Notes: generated by a model not told the origin, from the letters alone. 64,000 bases of DNA from Paenarthrobacter ureafaciens (GCF_004028095.1 NZ_SBHM01000001.1:13070-77069), one strand, 5' to 3'. Positions 1 through 9,367 are shown, numbered from the stretch's first letter. Program-made: numbers and translations.

Positions 1-12
1 GCCCGGCATTGC

Positions 13-1323
13 TCAGAAGCCTGTGGGCTCGGTTTCGAGTTCCGGTTCATCGGGAAGATGTTCACGGTGCAGCGGCCGAAGGGCGGTCGTCGTGGGCAAC
101 CAGACGAGGCCGTCATAGCGTTGCCCCATGACGGTGGGGACGTAGTTGCCCCGTTCACGCGCAGGGTTGTAGACGACGCCGATGGCTCTGTGCCCGCGCC
201 ACGTGGAGAGCCACCGTCCGGCCCGGCCGGCGCCGTAGGCCAAAGCCGACGGCCCATTCAGTGCGCTGTGGAGGAGGTCCTCGTGGCTTCCTTGAATTGC
301 GTTGGGTACGTCCATGGTCTGCCCGGGCGCACCCCAGGAGTGCGCAGCTGTCACTGAGCCACTGTATGAGGCGAAACCGACCAACACTACGGAACCGTGG
401 TGGCGCCGGCGCATCAGTTGTCCGATGTTGACCATGCCGCCGGCTGCCATGTCCGTCGCCCGGGCATCCCCTATGTGCGTATTGTGCGCCCAGATGATTC
501 CCTTCGAACCGGCTCCGTGATGGCGGGACAGCCGGTCTATGGTGTCGCTCATGTGGTAATCCCGGATGTTCCAGGACTGTTCGTCACCGCGGACCATGGT
601 CCGGTAATAATGTTCTGCGTTTGAGGCGACTATTGCGTTCTGCATGACGTCGAAAGCCAGGGGATCCTGTTCCACCCGGCCCAAGGTCTGCCGGTGGACC
701 TCAGCCAGCAGCCCCACAACGTCCGCCTCGCAGGAGCGGGGAACCATCCGGGTAGCCGAGGCATATCGCTGTGGGTCCTCGCCGAATGGCACGAAGCAAC
801 GCCATGCCTGCAGCGCCGCGGGAACCGACTCCGGCGCATTGGACTCAAGCCAGCTGAAGATTTCCCGTAGGGAGTCCCACAGGGAATAGACATCCAGCCC
901 GTAAAACCCCGTTCGCCGGTCTTCAGGGCGGCCCAAGTTCCATTGATGCAGCCAGTCGAGGAAGTGCGCTACTTCCCCATTGGCCCACATCCACGTTGGC
1001 CAGCGCGAAAAGGCAGCAAGGACCTGCGCCGCGTCAAGATCCTGTTCGGCATGGCCGCGGAGCCACTGGTTGATGCGCCAGCAGTCCGGCCAATCGCCTT
1101 CGACTCCGATCCAGGTGAAACCGTGTTCCTCGATGAGGCGCCTGCTCAGGACGGCACGCCAGTGGTAGTACTCCTGTGTTCCGTGGGACGCTTCCCCGAG
1201 GCAAACAAAACGGGCAGGTGCGCATAATGTGACCAGGTCGTCCAGGTCCCCGGCGGCCTCAAGGGGACGTGCCAGTGCCCTGATTTCTTCGGATTCCGTT
1301 GCGTGGGCGTGGGCTGCGTTCAT
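13..1323 (-). CDS. Erythromycin-esterase-superfamily protein
   Basis: A 436-residue member of the erythromycin esterase (Ere) family. The family motif GEASHGT lies at residues 43-49, followed by IGVEGDWPD near 72 and the later WAHNTHIGDA block; these carry the His/Glu residues of the Ere active site. The start at 1323 is chosen because ATG is preceded by GGAG and overlaps the upstream hydrolase remnant stop in an ATGA, which implies translational coupling. An in-frame start at 1383 would give 20 extra unlikely residues. Many chromosomal members do not act on macrolides, so a resistance role is not implied. From memory, the M. tuberculosis DosR-regulon protein Rv2030c joins a phosphoribosyltransferase to an Ere domain; here the same two domains sit in one operon, which supports a dormancy role. 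The gene ends 12 bases inside the window. Confidence 0.88.
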   Translation of the reverse strand: MNAAHAHATESEEIRALARPLEAAGDLDDLVTLCAPARFVCLGEASHGTQEYYHWRAVLSRRLIEEHGFTWIGVEGDWPDCWRINQWLRGHAEQDLDAAQVLAAFSRWPTWMWANGEVAHFLDWLHQWNLGRPEDRRTGFYGLDVYSLWDSLREIFSWLESNAPESVPAALQAWRCFVPFGEDPQRYASATRMVPRSCEADVVGLLAEVHRQTLGRVEQDPLAFDVMQNAIVASNAEHYYRTMVRGDEQSWNIRDYHMSDTIDRLSRHHGAGSKGIIWAHNTHIGDARATDMAAGGMVNIGQLMRRRHHGSVVLVGFASYSGSVTAAHSWGAPGQTMDVPNAIQGSHEDLLHSALNGPSALAYGAGRAGRWLSTWRGHRAIGVVYNPARERGNYVPTVMGQRYDGLVWLPTTTALRPLHREHLPDEPELETEPTGF

Positions 1324-1779
1324 GGCAGAAGCTCCGACGCCTGGCTTTTGTTTGCGGCGGGCAGCAGGTATCGGGTGAACCAATCAGCAGCCAGCGCAGC
1401 CACCTGGTCCAGGGTGCCGGCCTCTTCGAACAGGTGCGTGGCCCCCGGGATGATGTCCAATCGCACGGCAAACGACGGCGGAGATGTTCGCCTGCGGCCC
1501 GGCGGCCGCCCACAAGGCTGCACCGGCTCCCGTGCTTGCCCCGAAGTAGCCGATTCCGATCCGGGAGCCGGCATGGCGGGCCTCAATCCACCGCGTTGCG
1601 TGGTGAAGCCGCTCCGCGAGGAGTGGAATGTTGAACACATTGGAACGGTCGCGTTCCTCGGCCGGGGTGAGGAGGTCCAGCAGGAGGGTGCCCAGGCCGG
1701 CATCATTCAGTGCGCGTGCCACGAAGCGGTTGCGCGGGCTGTGGCGGCTGCTGCCGCTGCCATGGGCGAAGATCACCAC
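1320..1779 (-). pseudogene. Degraded dienelactone-hydrolase-type domain (C-terminal half of a phosphoribosyltransferase fusion)
   Basis: In the frame starting at 1779 the sequence reads VVIFAHGSGSSRHSPRNRFVA, then GYFGASTGAGAALWAA with the nucleophile-elbow GxSxG-like segment: an alpha/beta hydrolase of the dienelactone hydrolase type. It is separated from the phosphoribosyltransferase frame by what looks like one lost base near 1780, since the expected DAGPVVIFAHG would need one more G. A second break occurs near 1455: the text jumps from ISAVVCR to LDIIPGATHLFEEAGTL in another frame, without the roughly 35-40 residues normally between them (the stretch with the acid residue). The remnant ends at 1320 overlapping the esterase start. 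The domain cannot be functional as written. Confidence 0.75.
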
Positions 1780-2561
1780 GGCCCGGCATCCTGGCGGCTC
1801 AGGAGGTTGCCCTGCAGCCGCACCGATCCGGCCGGTATGCCTACTTCATTTCCGTCGCCGTTTTCACTCCCATCGCGGGGTTCGTTCCCGTCGCCCGCGC
1901 CGGAGGCCGCCGGCGGGGGCAGCATGCTGGCCGCCGCGTCCAGCAGCCGCACCACTTCCTCGTCTTCCACGGGAGAGAAGTCGCGGTAGTGGTAGCCCAC
2001 GGCACGGAAGTCCCGGGGCGTCATCAGGCAGATCGTCCCGTCAGCCTCCAGGAAAGAGGCAGCCGTACCCGCCGGTGCCACCGGAACAGCCATAATGACT
2101 TTCTGTGCGCCGAGCATCCTGGCCGCACGGCAAGCCACGCGTGCCGTGGAACCAGTGGCGATTCCATCGTCCACAACAATCGCGGTCCGCCCATGAAGGT
2201 CCGCGCGCGGGCGGCCCTGGCGGTAGCGGGCCACCCTTTCGTTGAGGAGCCGGCGTTCCCTTTCCTCGACCGCCGCCACGTCCACTTCTGAAAGGCGTGC
2301 CCTGGCAACAGTTTCCCGGTCGAGGAACCGTATGTTGCCTTCGCCGATTGCACCCATGGCAAGCTCCGGGTGGAAAGGCACGCCAAGCTTGCGCACCACT
2401 ATGACGTCAAGGGGAACGCCCAGGGTCTTTGCGACTTCGTAGGCAACCGGCACGCCCCCACGGGGCAACCCCAGGATCACCACGTCATCGAACCGCAGTG
2501 CTGCGATTCGCTGTGCAAGTTGCCGGCCGGCGTCCGCACGGTCCGTGTATTCAAGCATCAT
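1773..2561 (-). CDS. Phosphoribosyltransferase (N-terminal part of a broken PRTase-hydrolase fusion)
   Basis: A 262-residue type I phosphoribosyltransferase. The PRPP-binding loop VDDGIATGST is at residues 130-139, and the N-terminal GLPRGGVPVAYEVA and VVRKLGVPFHPELAMGA segments are typical of the actinobacterial PRTases fused to a dienelactone hydrolase. The last 40 residues are a Gly/Asn/Asp-rich linker followed by VRLQGNLLS, which in intact fusions opens the hydrolase domain; the frame stops at 1773 just before it. The PRTase fold itself looks complete. Two adjacent ATGs (2561, 2558) are possible starts. It lies 29 bases downstream of the VOC gene in an SDR-VOC-PRTase-esterase operon. The nucleobase substrate is unknown. 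Confidence 0.82.
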   Translation of the reverse strand: MMLEYTDRADAGRQLAQRIAALRFDDVVILGLPRGGVPVAYEVAKTLGVPLDVIVVRKLGVPFHPELAMGAIGEGNIRFLDRETVARARLSEVDVAAVEERERRLLNERVARYRQGRPRADLHGRTAIVVDDGIATGSTARVACRAARMLGAQKVIMAVPVAPAGTAASFLEADGTICLMTPRDFRAVGYHYRDFSPVEDEEVVRLLDAAASMLPPPAASGAGDGNEPRDGSENGDGNEVGIPAGSVRLQGNLLSRQDAGPW

Positions 2562-2590
2562 GACTTACTCTGTTCCGCTGGTGGCGGCCC

Positions 2591-2980
2591 TCAGGAACCG
2601 CCCGGACCTGCGTTCTGCCACAGGCCGATGACATTTCCTTCGGGATCCGTGAAATAGGCATTCCAGCCGCTGCCGGGAACTTCCATCTTTCCCCGGAGCG
2701 TGCTGCCTCCGGAGGCGTTGATGCTTTGCAGGGCGGCATCGATATCGGCCACTTCTATGGTCACCACAACCGAGTTCAACCCGGCGTTCCTGCGGTAAAT
2801 CCCGCCATTGATGGAGGTAGGAGGTGCGTCGGCGGAACCGGGCTGCTGACCGGAAGTCTGCGCAAGGCTGTATTCCGATTCAGGTATCACCTGAAATGAC
2901 CAGCCGAAATTGGAATGGTAGAAATTCCTTGCCCGGTCTTCATCATCGGCCGGGATCTCAAAATGTACGACGCCGCCCAT
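2591..2980 (-). CDS. VOC-superfamily (glyoxalase/bleomycin-resistance fold) protein
   Basis: A 129-residue VOC domain: VVHFEIPADDEDRARNFYHSNFGWSFQ at the N-terminus and WNAYFTDPEGNVIGLWQ at the C-terminus, with the metal-ligand-type His and Glu positions of the family. The ATG at 2980 is preferred over a TTG at 2998 because homologues begin MGGVVHFE. It lies 14 bases downstream of the SDR stop and is probably co-transcribed with it. The substrate is not predictable; similar proteins are often annotated only as VOC family. Confidence 0.8.
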   Translation of the reverse strand: MGGVVHFEIPADDEDRARNFYHSNFGWSFQVIPESEYSLAQTSGQQPGSADAPPTSINGGIYRRNAGLNSVVVTIEVADIDAALQSINASGGSTLRGKMEVPGSGWNAYFTDPEGNVIGLWQNAGPGGS

Positions 2981-2994
2981 TGTCGGCCATGCCC

Positions 2995-3741
2995 TCAAGC
3001 ACGCTCCGGAACGGTAACCGTTCCGGCAGTATCGCCGCCGTCGATGACGAACTCTGCTCCGGTGACAAATGATGCCTCGTCTGAAGCGAGATAAAGAACA
3101 AGGTCGGCAACCTCACCGGGATGGCCCACCCGCCCCATCGCCACATGGCTCATGTCGATGGTCATTCCGGCGGTCATGGGCGTGGAGATGACACCGGGGT
3201 GGACTGAGTTGACGCGGATGCCGTGGCGTCCCAAATCCAAAGCGGCACTCTTGCTGAGTCCACGCACGCCGAACTTCGATGCCGTGTACCCGGGAATTTG
3301 TTCGTAACCGCGAATACCCGCAATGGAGGAAACGTTGATGATCGAGCCGCCCCTGGACTTTTTCAGGGCCGGTATCGCAGCCTTGATGCCGTTGAAGCAA
3401 CCGGTCAGGTTCACGGCAATGATGGTGTTCCATTGGTCAAGGGTGTAATCCTCGATCGGGGCAGCATTGACGATTCCGGCATTGTTCACCAGGACATCCA
3501 GTCCACCGAATTCATTGACTGCGGTTGCCACTGCCGACTCCCAGTCATCGGGACGGGTGACATCCAGGCGCACCGCTACCGCCCCGGCCCCGATCCGCGC
3601 GGCTGTTTCCTTCGCCTCCTCATCCAGCACATCTCCGATCACAACCCTGGCCCCCTCGCCATGGAGGCGGGCGGCCACAGCGGCACCGATGCCCCGGGCG
3701 CCGCCACTGATCAGCGCTACTTTGTCGATTAGACGTTCCAT
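2995..3741 (-). CDS. Short-chain dehydrogenase/reductase
   Basis: A classical SDR of 248 residues with the nucleotide-binding SGGARGIG, the NNAG motif, catalytic Ser in NVSSIAG and YTASK, and a C-terminal FVTGAEFVIDGG. Such proteins are NAD(P)H-dependent oxidoreductases acting on hydroxyl/keto groups (glucose-1-dehydrogenase and 3-alpha-hydroxysteroid dehydrogenase-like relatives). The start at 3741 is supported by GGAGAA nine bases upstream; an upstream ATG at 3840 gives a non-homologous 33-residue extension. It is the first gene of a leftward operon and shares its upstream region, with a DosR-like box at 3843-3856, with the divergent acetyl-CoA synthetase gene. Confidence 0.87.
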   Translation of the reverse strand: MERLIDKVALISGGARGIGAAVAARLHGEGARVVIGDVLDEEAKETAARIGAGAVAVRLDVTRPDDWESAVATAVNEFGGLDVLVNNAGIVNAAPIEDYTLDQWNTIIAVNLTGCFNGIKAAIPALKKSRGGSIINVSSIAGIRGYEQIPGYTASKFGVRGLSKSAALDLGRHGIRVNSVHPGVISTPMTAGMTIDMSHVAMGRVGHPGEVADLVLYLASDEASFVTGAEFVIDGGDTAGTVTVPERA

Positions 3742-3842
3742 AATTGGGTTCTCCATTGCCGGATGGCTGCGTTGCTTCCGCGCGTCGCCATCGATGATCG
3801 CAGTTGCCATTTCATGCTCCATGGGAGCGTGTCCCGGCAACA

Positions 3843-3856
3843 GTGCCGAAAGTCAC
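3843..3856. promoter_or_regulatory. DosR-like box between SDR and acs
   Basis: The 14-mer GTGCCGAAAGTCAC is, on the minus strand, GTGACTTTCGGCAC. It differs at one position from the identical boxes at 10883 and 16534. It is about 100 bases before the SDR start and about 140 before acs. Assignment to the regulator at 16679 is inference. Confidence 0.55.
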
Positions 3857-3993
3857 GGCCTGACCGCGGCGTGGCCGGCCTTACCAGCGCCTCAGGACTT
3901 TCGACTCTGGCAGAGGCTCCGCGGGAGCAGTGGCATTGATCCATGAGCGCCCGAACAAGCCAATGGCCGCTGATCCGCAAGGACCTTTCCACC

Positions 3994-5761
3994 ATGAAAG
4001 TTCCGCCGAACATGCTGGATTATGGGCGAACACGGGCCGCCTTTTCCTGGGACGATGCCCGCAGTGCGCTGACCGGGACCCCGGGGGCGGGGTGAACATG
4101 GCCCTTGAAGCAGTGGACCGGCATGCGGCAGGGCCCCTCGCCAACCAGGACGCGCTGCGCTTCGTCCAAGGCACCGGGGAAGTCCTCAGCGTGAGCTATG
4201 GAGAACTGGCGGCGTCTTCGAACCGGTTCGCCAACGTTCTTCAGAGCCTGGGCGTGGCCAAGGGTGATCGTGTATTCTCGCTGATCGGCCGGACACCCGA
4301 GCTCTACACAGCCGTTGCGGGCACCTTGAAGAACGGGAGCGTCTTCTGTCCGCTGTTCTTCGCGTTCGGCCCGGAACCCGTAAAGCAGCGCCTGCTCTGG
4401 GCGAAGGGAAGGTACTTGTCACCACCCGGGCGCTCTATCGCAAGAAGATCGTGCCGATCCGGGACGCCCTCCCCGAACTGAGGCACGTGTTGCTGACAGA
4501 CTGCGAAGGCACACCGGATCCGGGCACGGAAGACCTCACGGTGCTGATGCGCGAGGCATCCGCGGACTTCACCCTCCGGCCCACGCAGGCCGGGGATATG
4601 GCGTTGCTGCACTTCACCAGCGGAACCACAGGCACTCCCAAAGGTGCCGTACACGTTCACGACGCCGTCACAGCGCACTACATGACCGGACAGTATGCCC
4701 TGGATTTTCACCCCGGCGATATCTATTGGTGCACGGCGGACCCCGGGTGGGTGACCGGAACGTCCTACGGCATCATTTCACCGTTGGCGCACGGTCTGAC
4801 CACGGTTGTGGACCAGGAAGAAATGGACATCGACCGTTGGTACCGGATATTGCAGGATGAATCGGTAACCGTCTGGTACACCGCCCCCACTGCCTTGAGA
4901 ATGCTCATGAAGGCCGGTGCCGACCGTGCCAGGGACTACGACCTGTCAGCATTGCGGTTCATCGCCAGCGTCGGAGAGCCGTTGAATCCGGAGGTGGTGA
5001 TGTGGGGCCGGGAAGCATTCGGTCTGCCGATCCACGACAATTGGTGGCAGACCGAAACCGGCGGAATCATGATCTCCAACTACGCTGCCATGGACATCCG
5101 CCCTGGCTCCATGGGCAAGCCCCTGCCCGGAATCGATGCCGCGCTGGTTCTGCGGGACAAGGATGACCGCCCGGTTCTCTGCGATGGGGAAGCGATCCTC
5201 GTAGAAACGCCGGACACCATCGGCGAACTGGCCCTGAAGCCCGGATGGCCGTCAATGTTCCGGGGGTACCTGAACGAGGAAGAGCGCTACCGCAAGTGCT
5301 TCGCAGGTGGCTGGTACCTCACCGGGGACCTGGCCAAGCGCGATGAAGACGGCTACTTCTGGTTCGTCGGCCGCGGCAACGACGTCATCAAGTCCTCGGG
5401 GCACCTGATTGGCCCGTTCGAGGTGGAAAGCTGCCTGCTGGAGCATGAGGCAGTGGCTGAAGCGGGGGTGATTGGTGTCCCGGACGCTGTTGCCGGTGAG
5501 CTCGTCATGGGGTTTGTGGAGCTCAAATCCGGCTTCGAGCCGACTGAGGACGTCCGTGGGGACATTGTGGCTTTCAGCCGCAGGCGCCTGGGGCCGGCCG
5601 TGGCTCCGAAGTCCATTGAGTTCAGCGCCGACCTGCCGAAGACGCGCAGCGGAAAGATTCTCAGGCGGCTTTTGAAGGCACGGTTCCTGGGACTGCCGGA
5701 AGGCGATACGTCAACGCTTGAGCCCTCCGGCACGGACGCCCGGCAAGGGAGGCCCTCATGA
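3994..5761 (+). pseudogene. acsA: Acetyl-CoA synthetase (AMP-forming), two apparent frameshifts
   Basis: An adenylate-forming acyl/acetyl-CoA synthetase. The reading starts at ATG 3994 (AAGGA upstream) with MKVPPNMLDYGRTRAAFSWDD, shifts frame in the G-run at 4083-4092 to GVNMALEAVDRHAAGP, and shifts again at about 4395 where KQRL should continue to [14 protein letters not shown]. From 4451 to 5761 the frame is open (436 residues). It shows [13 protein letters not shown] (P-loop), [23 protein letters not shown] and the catalytic-lysine region [12 protein letters not shown]. Both shifts need only one missing base, one of them in a homopolymer, so either sequencing error or real inactivation is possible. 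The stop overlaps the E1-alpha start (ATGA), tying acetate activation to the dehydrogenase operon. Confidence 0.8.
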
Positions 5762-6774
5762 GGGACCCCATGTCGGCCCCGCCCGGCAGGCTGGATCGCG
5801 AAGAAGGGCTCCGACTCCTTCGCCAGATGCTCCGCGTACGCAGGCTTGAGGAACAATGCGTAGAGCTGTACAGTGCATCCCGGATCCGGGGTTTCCTCCA
5901 CGTCTACATAGGCGAGGAAGCCGTCGCTGCCGGGGTGATGGAGACGCTGGGCCCGGAGGACGCCGTTGTTGCAACCTACCGCGAGCACGGCCACGCACTG
6001 CTGCGCGGCGTGGATGCAGGCCGCATCCTGGCGGAAATGTACGGGTGCATCGAAGGTTGTTGCCGGGGAAGGGGCGGCTCCATGCACCTCTTCGATGCCG
6101 CTACGAATTTCTACGCTGGCAACGCGATTGTTGCCGGCGGGCTTCCCCTGGCTGTGGGCCTGGCACTTGCCAACAAACTGCAGGGCAAGGAGGGCGTCAG
6201 CGTCTGCTTTTTCGGCGAGGGGGCAGTAGCCGAGGGCGAATTCCACGAGAGCCTGAACCTGGCAGCGTTGTGGCAGCTGCCGGTCCTGTTCTGCTGTGAA
6301 AACAACCTCTACGCCATGGGCACCGCTTTGGGGCGCTCGCAATCGCAGACGGACATCGCGCTCAAGGCCGCAGGCTACGGTATGCCGGCGTGGGCGGTGG
6401 ACGGAATGGATGTAAGGGCGGTCAAAGAGGCGTCCCGTCGAGCAGTGGATGCGGTGCGTTCAGGTGGTGGGCCACACTTCCTGGAGTTCCGTACATACCG
6501 GTTCCGTGCGCATTCGATGTTCGACCCGGAGCGTTACAGGGACAAGGCCGAAGTCGCCAGGTGGCAGGAACGGGACCCTGTCCTGTTGCTGCGCTCGGCC
6601 CTGGAAGCAAACGGCGACCTCTCCGAGGAAGCCTGGAAGGAGCTCGAATCCGCCGTCGACGCCGAGGTGGCAGCCGCCGTCGAGTTCGCGGAAAAGGGGA
6701 CCTTGGAACCGGTGGAGCAACTGACGCGCTTTGTCTACAGCGACGGGGGAGACGGTGAAAACAAGCTACCGTGA
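5758..6774 (+). CDS. pdhA: Pyruvate dehydrogenase-type E1 component, alpha subunit
   Basis: 338 residues, the normal size of a heterotetrameric E1-alpha. The ThDP/Mg motif [26 protein letters not shown]...ENN starts near residue 153, and the family signature [11 protein letters not shown] and [10 protein letters not shown] are present. It would decarboxylate a 2-oxo acid (pyruvate, acetoin or a branched-chain 2-oxo acid) and transfer the acyl group to E2. The GGSMH and short C-terminus resemble PdhA/AcoA more than branched-chain E1. It begins in an ATGA overlap with acs and overlaps the beta-subunit start by 20 bases, so it is part of a tightly coupled acs-E1a-E1b-E2-ACP operon. Pyruvate versus acetoin cannot be separated by eye. 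Confidence 0.88.
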   Translation: MRDPMSAPPGRLDREEGLRLLRQMLRVRRLEEQCVELYSASRIRGFLHVYIGEEAVAAGVMETLGPEDAVVATYREHGHALLRGVDAGRILAEMYGCIEGCCRGRGGSMHLFDAATNFYAGNAIVAGGLPLAVGLALANKLQGKEGVSVCFFGEGAVAEGEFHESLNLAALWQLPVLFCCENNLYAMGTALGRSQSQTDIALKAAGYGMPAWAVDGMDVRAVKEASRRAVDAVRSGGGPHFLEFRTYRFRAHSMFDPERYRDKAEVARWQERDPVLLLRSALEANGDLSEEAWKELESAVDAEVAAAVEFAEKGTLEPVEQLTRFVYSDGGDGENKLP

Positions 6775-7696
6775 GGCACTCCGGGAAAGTATCCGTGATG
6801 CCCTGCAGCGCGATGACAGGGTGTTCCTCATGGGGGAGGACGTGGGTGCCTACGGCGGTTCATTTGCCGTCAGCCTCGGCCTGCTGGAGGAGTTCGGCCC
6901 TGAGCGCATCCGGGATACGCCACTTTCCGAGTCGGCCTTCGTCGGTGGCGGTATTGGTGCGGCACTGGGCGGGATGCGTCCCATTGTGGAGATCATGACC
7001 GTGAACTTCAGCCTCCTGGCGCTGGACCAGATCGTCAACAACGCAGCTTCGCTGCTGCACATGTCCGGTGGACAGTTCCACGTTCCCCTCGTCATCCGGA
7101 TGACGACGGGAGCGGGCCGGCAACTTGGCGCCCAACATTCACACAGCCTCGAAGGCTGGTACGCGCACATCCCCGGCGTGAAGATCCTGGCCCCGGCCAC
7201 TCTCGAGGATGCCAGGGGCATGCTCTGGACCGCCCTGGAAGACCCGGATCCTGTGCTGATTTTTGAGCACGGATCCCCGTACAACGTCGCGGGGGAACTC
7301 AGTGACGACGCCGGACCGGTTGACATCAGCTCGGCCGCCCTGCGCCGCAGGGGCAGCGACGTCTCCCTCATTACCTATGGCGGCACCCTTCCGATGGTCC
7401 TGGACGCCGCAGGGCAGCTTGCAGCAGAGGGCATCGAAGCCGATGTCCTGGATCTGCGGTCCCTGAGGCCATTGGACGAATCGGCGATAGTGGAAACCGT
7501 GTCCCGGACCGGAAAGGCCGTGGTGGTTGACGAGGGCTGGCGCAGCGGGAGCATTTCTGCCGAGATCATCGCCCGCATCATGGAACGTGCCTTTTATGAG
7601 CTCGATGCTCCGGTGGCCCGGGTGTGCAGTGCGGAAGTGCCCATTCCCTACTCCAAGCATCTGGAGCTGGCTGCCTGCCTTCTGCGGAAAAGGTAG
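6755..7696 (+). CDS. pdhB: Pyruvate dehydrogenase-type E1 component, beta subunit
   Basis: 313 residues with the beta-subunit landmarks [39 protein letters not shown], the Tyr/His segment [21 protein letters not shown] and the C-terminal transketolase domain beginning [20 protein letters not shown]. It pairs with the preceding alpha subunit in a heterotetramer. The start is the GTG at 6755, with GGGGGA six bases before it; a further in-frame start at 6731 would overlap the alpha gene more and adds a non-conserved tail. Confidence 0.88.
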   Translation: MKTSYREALRESIRDALQRDDRVFLMGEDVGAYGGSFAVSLGLLEEFGPERIRDTPLSESAFVGGGIGAALGGMRPIVEIMTVNFSLLALDQIVNNAASLLHMSGGQFHVPLVIRMTTGAGRQLGAQHSHSLEGWYAHIPGVKILAPATLEDARGMLWTALEDPDPVLIFEHGSPYNVAGELSDDAGPVDISSAALRRRGSDVSLITYGGTLPMVLDAAGQLAAEGIEADVLDLRSLRPLDESAIVETVSRTGKAVVVDEGWRSGSISAEIIARIMERAFYELDAPVARVCSAEVPIPYSKHLELAACLLRKR

Positions 7697-7723
7697 TAGC
7701 TGCCGTGAAAGAAACGATGGGCC

Positions 7724-9076
7724 ATGGTTGATTTCCTCATGCCTTCCCTCGGCGCGGACATGGACCACGGAAAGATCGTCGAATGGCTGGTCAAGCCCGG
7801 TGACTACGTCCGCCGCGGCGACATTGTGGCTGTGGTCGATACGGACAAAACAGTCATGGACGTGGAGACCTTTCACGAGGGAGTTGTTTCCGAGCTCCTG
7901 ACCGGGATCGGTGAGACAGTCCCGGTTGGCACGCCCCTGGCGAGGATCACCCCCACGCCTGCGGAAACCGCACCGGTTCAGCGGGTAAAGGCGCAGAAGC
8001 CATCAAGCACGCCTGCGCCGACCCCTCCAGTGCGGCACTTGGCCCACCGTCTGGGGGTGGAAGCCTCGGAGGTGCACGGCACCGGGAAGGACGGCAGGGT
8101 CACCCGGGCGGACGTCGAACATGCCGTGACCGCCGGAACGCGGAAAGAGGTAAAGTCCTCGCCCCGGGCCAGGCGCCTGGCGCACGAATCGAAGGTGGAC
8201 ATGGCACTGGTCACCGGAACCGGTCCCGGTGGTGCCGTGACCGAGGCCGACGTCAGGCGCTACCTCCTGCAATCACCCGACGGCGGCACAACAGTCCACC
8301 CAGGGGACGTACCCGGGACTGCCGGGCCCCCGGAAAGCGGGGGACAACCGCCAAACAATCTGCCCGCCGGTCCGCTGGCCGGTCCGCCGGCTCTGCACGA
8401 CACGCCGGAACGGGCCGATACTTTGCGGCGCGCCATCGGGACGCTGATGGAGCGGTCGAAGAAAACCATCCCGCACTACTACTTGACGGAGACACTGGAC
8501 CTTGAACACGCGGTCCAGTGGATGACGGCAACCAACGCCCAGAGGGCCGTGGCGGAGCGTTTGGTGGCCTCCGTGCTGTTGCTCAAAGCAGCCGCTGTGG
8601 CGGCCCGTGATGTGCCTGAAGTGAATGGATTCTTCCAGGACGGCGGGTTCCAGCCGGCGTCGTCGGTTCACTTGGGAGTTGCAGTGGCACTGAGGCGCGG
8701 AGGACTGGTGGCGCCGGCCATCCACGACGCTGACACCTTGTCCTTGGATGAACTCATGAAACGGCTCAAGGACCTGGTGAGCCGTGCCCGGTCGGGTCGT
8801 TTGCTGCGCGCGGAGATGGCCGACCCCACGGTCACTGTGACCAACCTTGGCGATTTGGGCGTGGAGAGCGTCTATGGCGTGATCTATCCGCCACAGGTGG
8901 CGATGATCGGAATCGGCCGGGTGAGCGAACAGGCTTGGGCGCGGAACGGGATGGTGGGGATCCGCCACGTGGCGGTTGCCACGCTGTCCGCCGATCACAG
9001 GGTCAGCGACGGCCTGCGTGGTGCGCGATTCCTGAACCGCATGAATGAGCTGCTGCAGGAACCGGAGGAGCTATGA
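7724..9076 (+). CDS. pdhC: Dihydrolipoamide acyltransferase (E2) with two subunit-binding domains
   Basis: 450 residues. A single lipoyl domain spans residues 1-80, with the lipoylated Lys42 in TDKTVMD. Two peripheral-subunit-binding domains follow, about 102-136 (VRHLAHRLGVEASEVHGTG) and 146-182 (PRARRLAHESKVDMALVTGTG). Then comes a Pro/Gly-rich linker and the catalytic domain ending SADHRVSDG, with the catalytic His and Asp. Most E2 proteins have one such binding domain. The catalytic domain is on the short side. No dihydrolipoamide dehydrogenase (E3) gene lies nearby, so E3 would be borrowed from elsewhere. The stop overlaps the ACP start in ATGA. Confidence 0.87.
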   Translation: MVDFLMPSLGADMDHGKIVEWLVKPGDYVRRGDIVAVVDTDKTVMDVETFHEGVVSELLTGIGETVPVGTPLARITPTPAETAPVQRVKAQKPSSTPAPTPPVRHLAHRLGVEASEVHGTGKDGRVTRADVEHAVTAGTRKEVKSSPRARRLAHESKVDMALVTGTGPGGAVTEADVRRYLLQSPDGGTTVHPGDVPGTAGPPESGGQPPNNLPAGPLAGPPALHDTPERADTLRRAIGTLMERSKKTIPHYYLTETLDLEHAVQWMTATNAQRAVAERLVASVLLLKAAAVAARDVPEVNGFFQDGGFQPASSVHLGVAVALRRGGLVAPAIHDADTLSLDELMKRLKDLVSRARSGRLLRAEMADPTVTVTNLGDLGVESVYGVIYPPQVAMIGIGRVSEQAWARNGMVGIRHVAVATLSADHRVSDGLRGARFLNRMNELLQEPEEL

Positions 9077-9327
9077 CCCACGATGAAGCACGCGATGCCG
9101 TCCAAGCCGCCCTGGGCGTGGTTGCTCCGGACATAGACCTGGACGAGGTCGAAGGCCGATCCCGTCTTCGACAGGATCTTGAGCTGGATTCCGTCGATTT
9201 CCTGAGGTTGGTGGAAACCTTGGACGTTCAGACAGGCGTCAACATTCCGGAAAGCGACTATCCCAAAGTGGGTACCGTGGACGGACTCATCGACTATCTC
9301 GCCTCCGGCGGAGCAGGGGACCGCTAG
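9073..9327 (+). CDS. Acyl carrier protein in the E1-E2 operon
   Basis: An 84-residue acidic protein with the phosphopantetheine attachment motif ELDSVDFLRL, carrying Ser40, in the normal ACP four-helix layout. It is translationally coupled to the E2 gene through ATGA. No fatty-acid or polyketide gene is nearby. A carrier in a 2-oxo-acid dehydrogenase operon could hold an octanoyl/lipoyl precursor, or accept the acyl group made by E2 or by the acyl-CoA synthetase; both are inference. It is distinct from the housekeeping AcpP by its low similarity to the usual DSLD motif (here DSVD). Confidence 0.85.
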   Translation: MTHDEARDAVQAALGVVAPDIDLDEVEGRSRLRQDLELDSVDFLRLVETLDVQTGVNIPESDYPKVGTVDGLIDYLASGGAGDR

Positions 9328-9328
9328 T

Positions 9329-9367
9329 CCGGAGCGGGCTATGGCACCCCAGCCCATGACTTCCGGA
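9329..9367 (+). terminator. Possible terminator hairpin after the ACP gene
   Basis: A nested inverted repeat, TCCGGA ... GGGCT / AGCCC ... TCCGGA, two bases after the ACP stop. No T-run follows, so this is a weak call. Confidence 0.35.
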
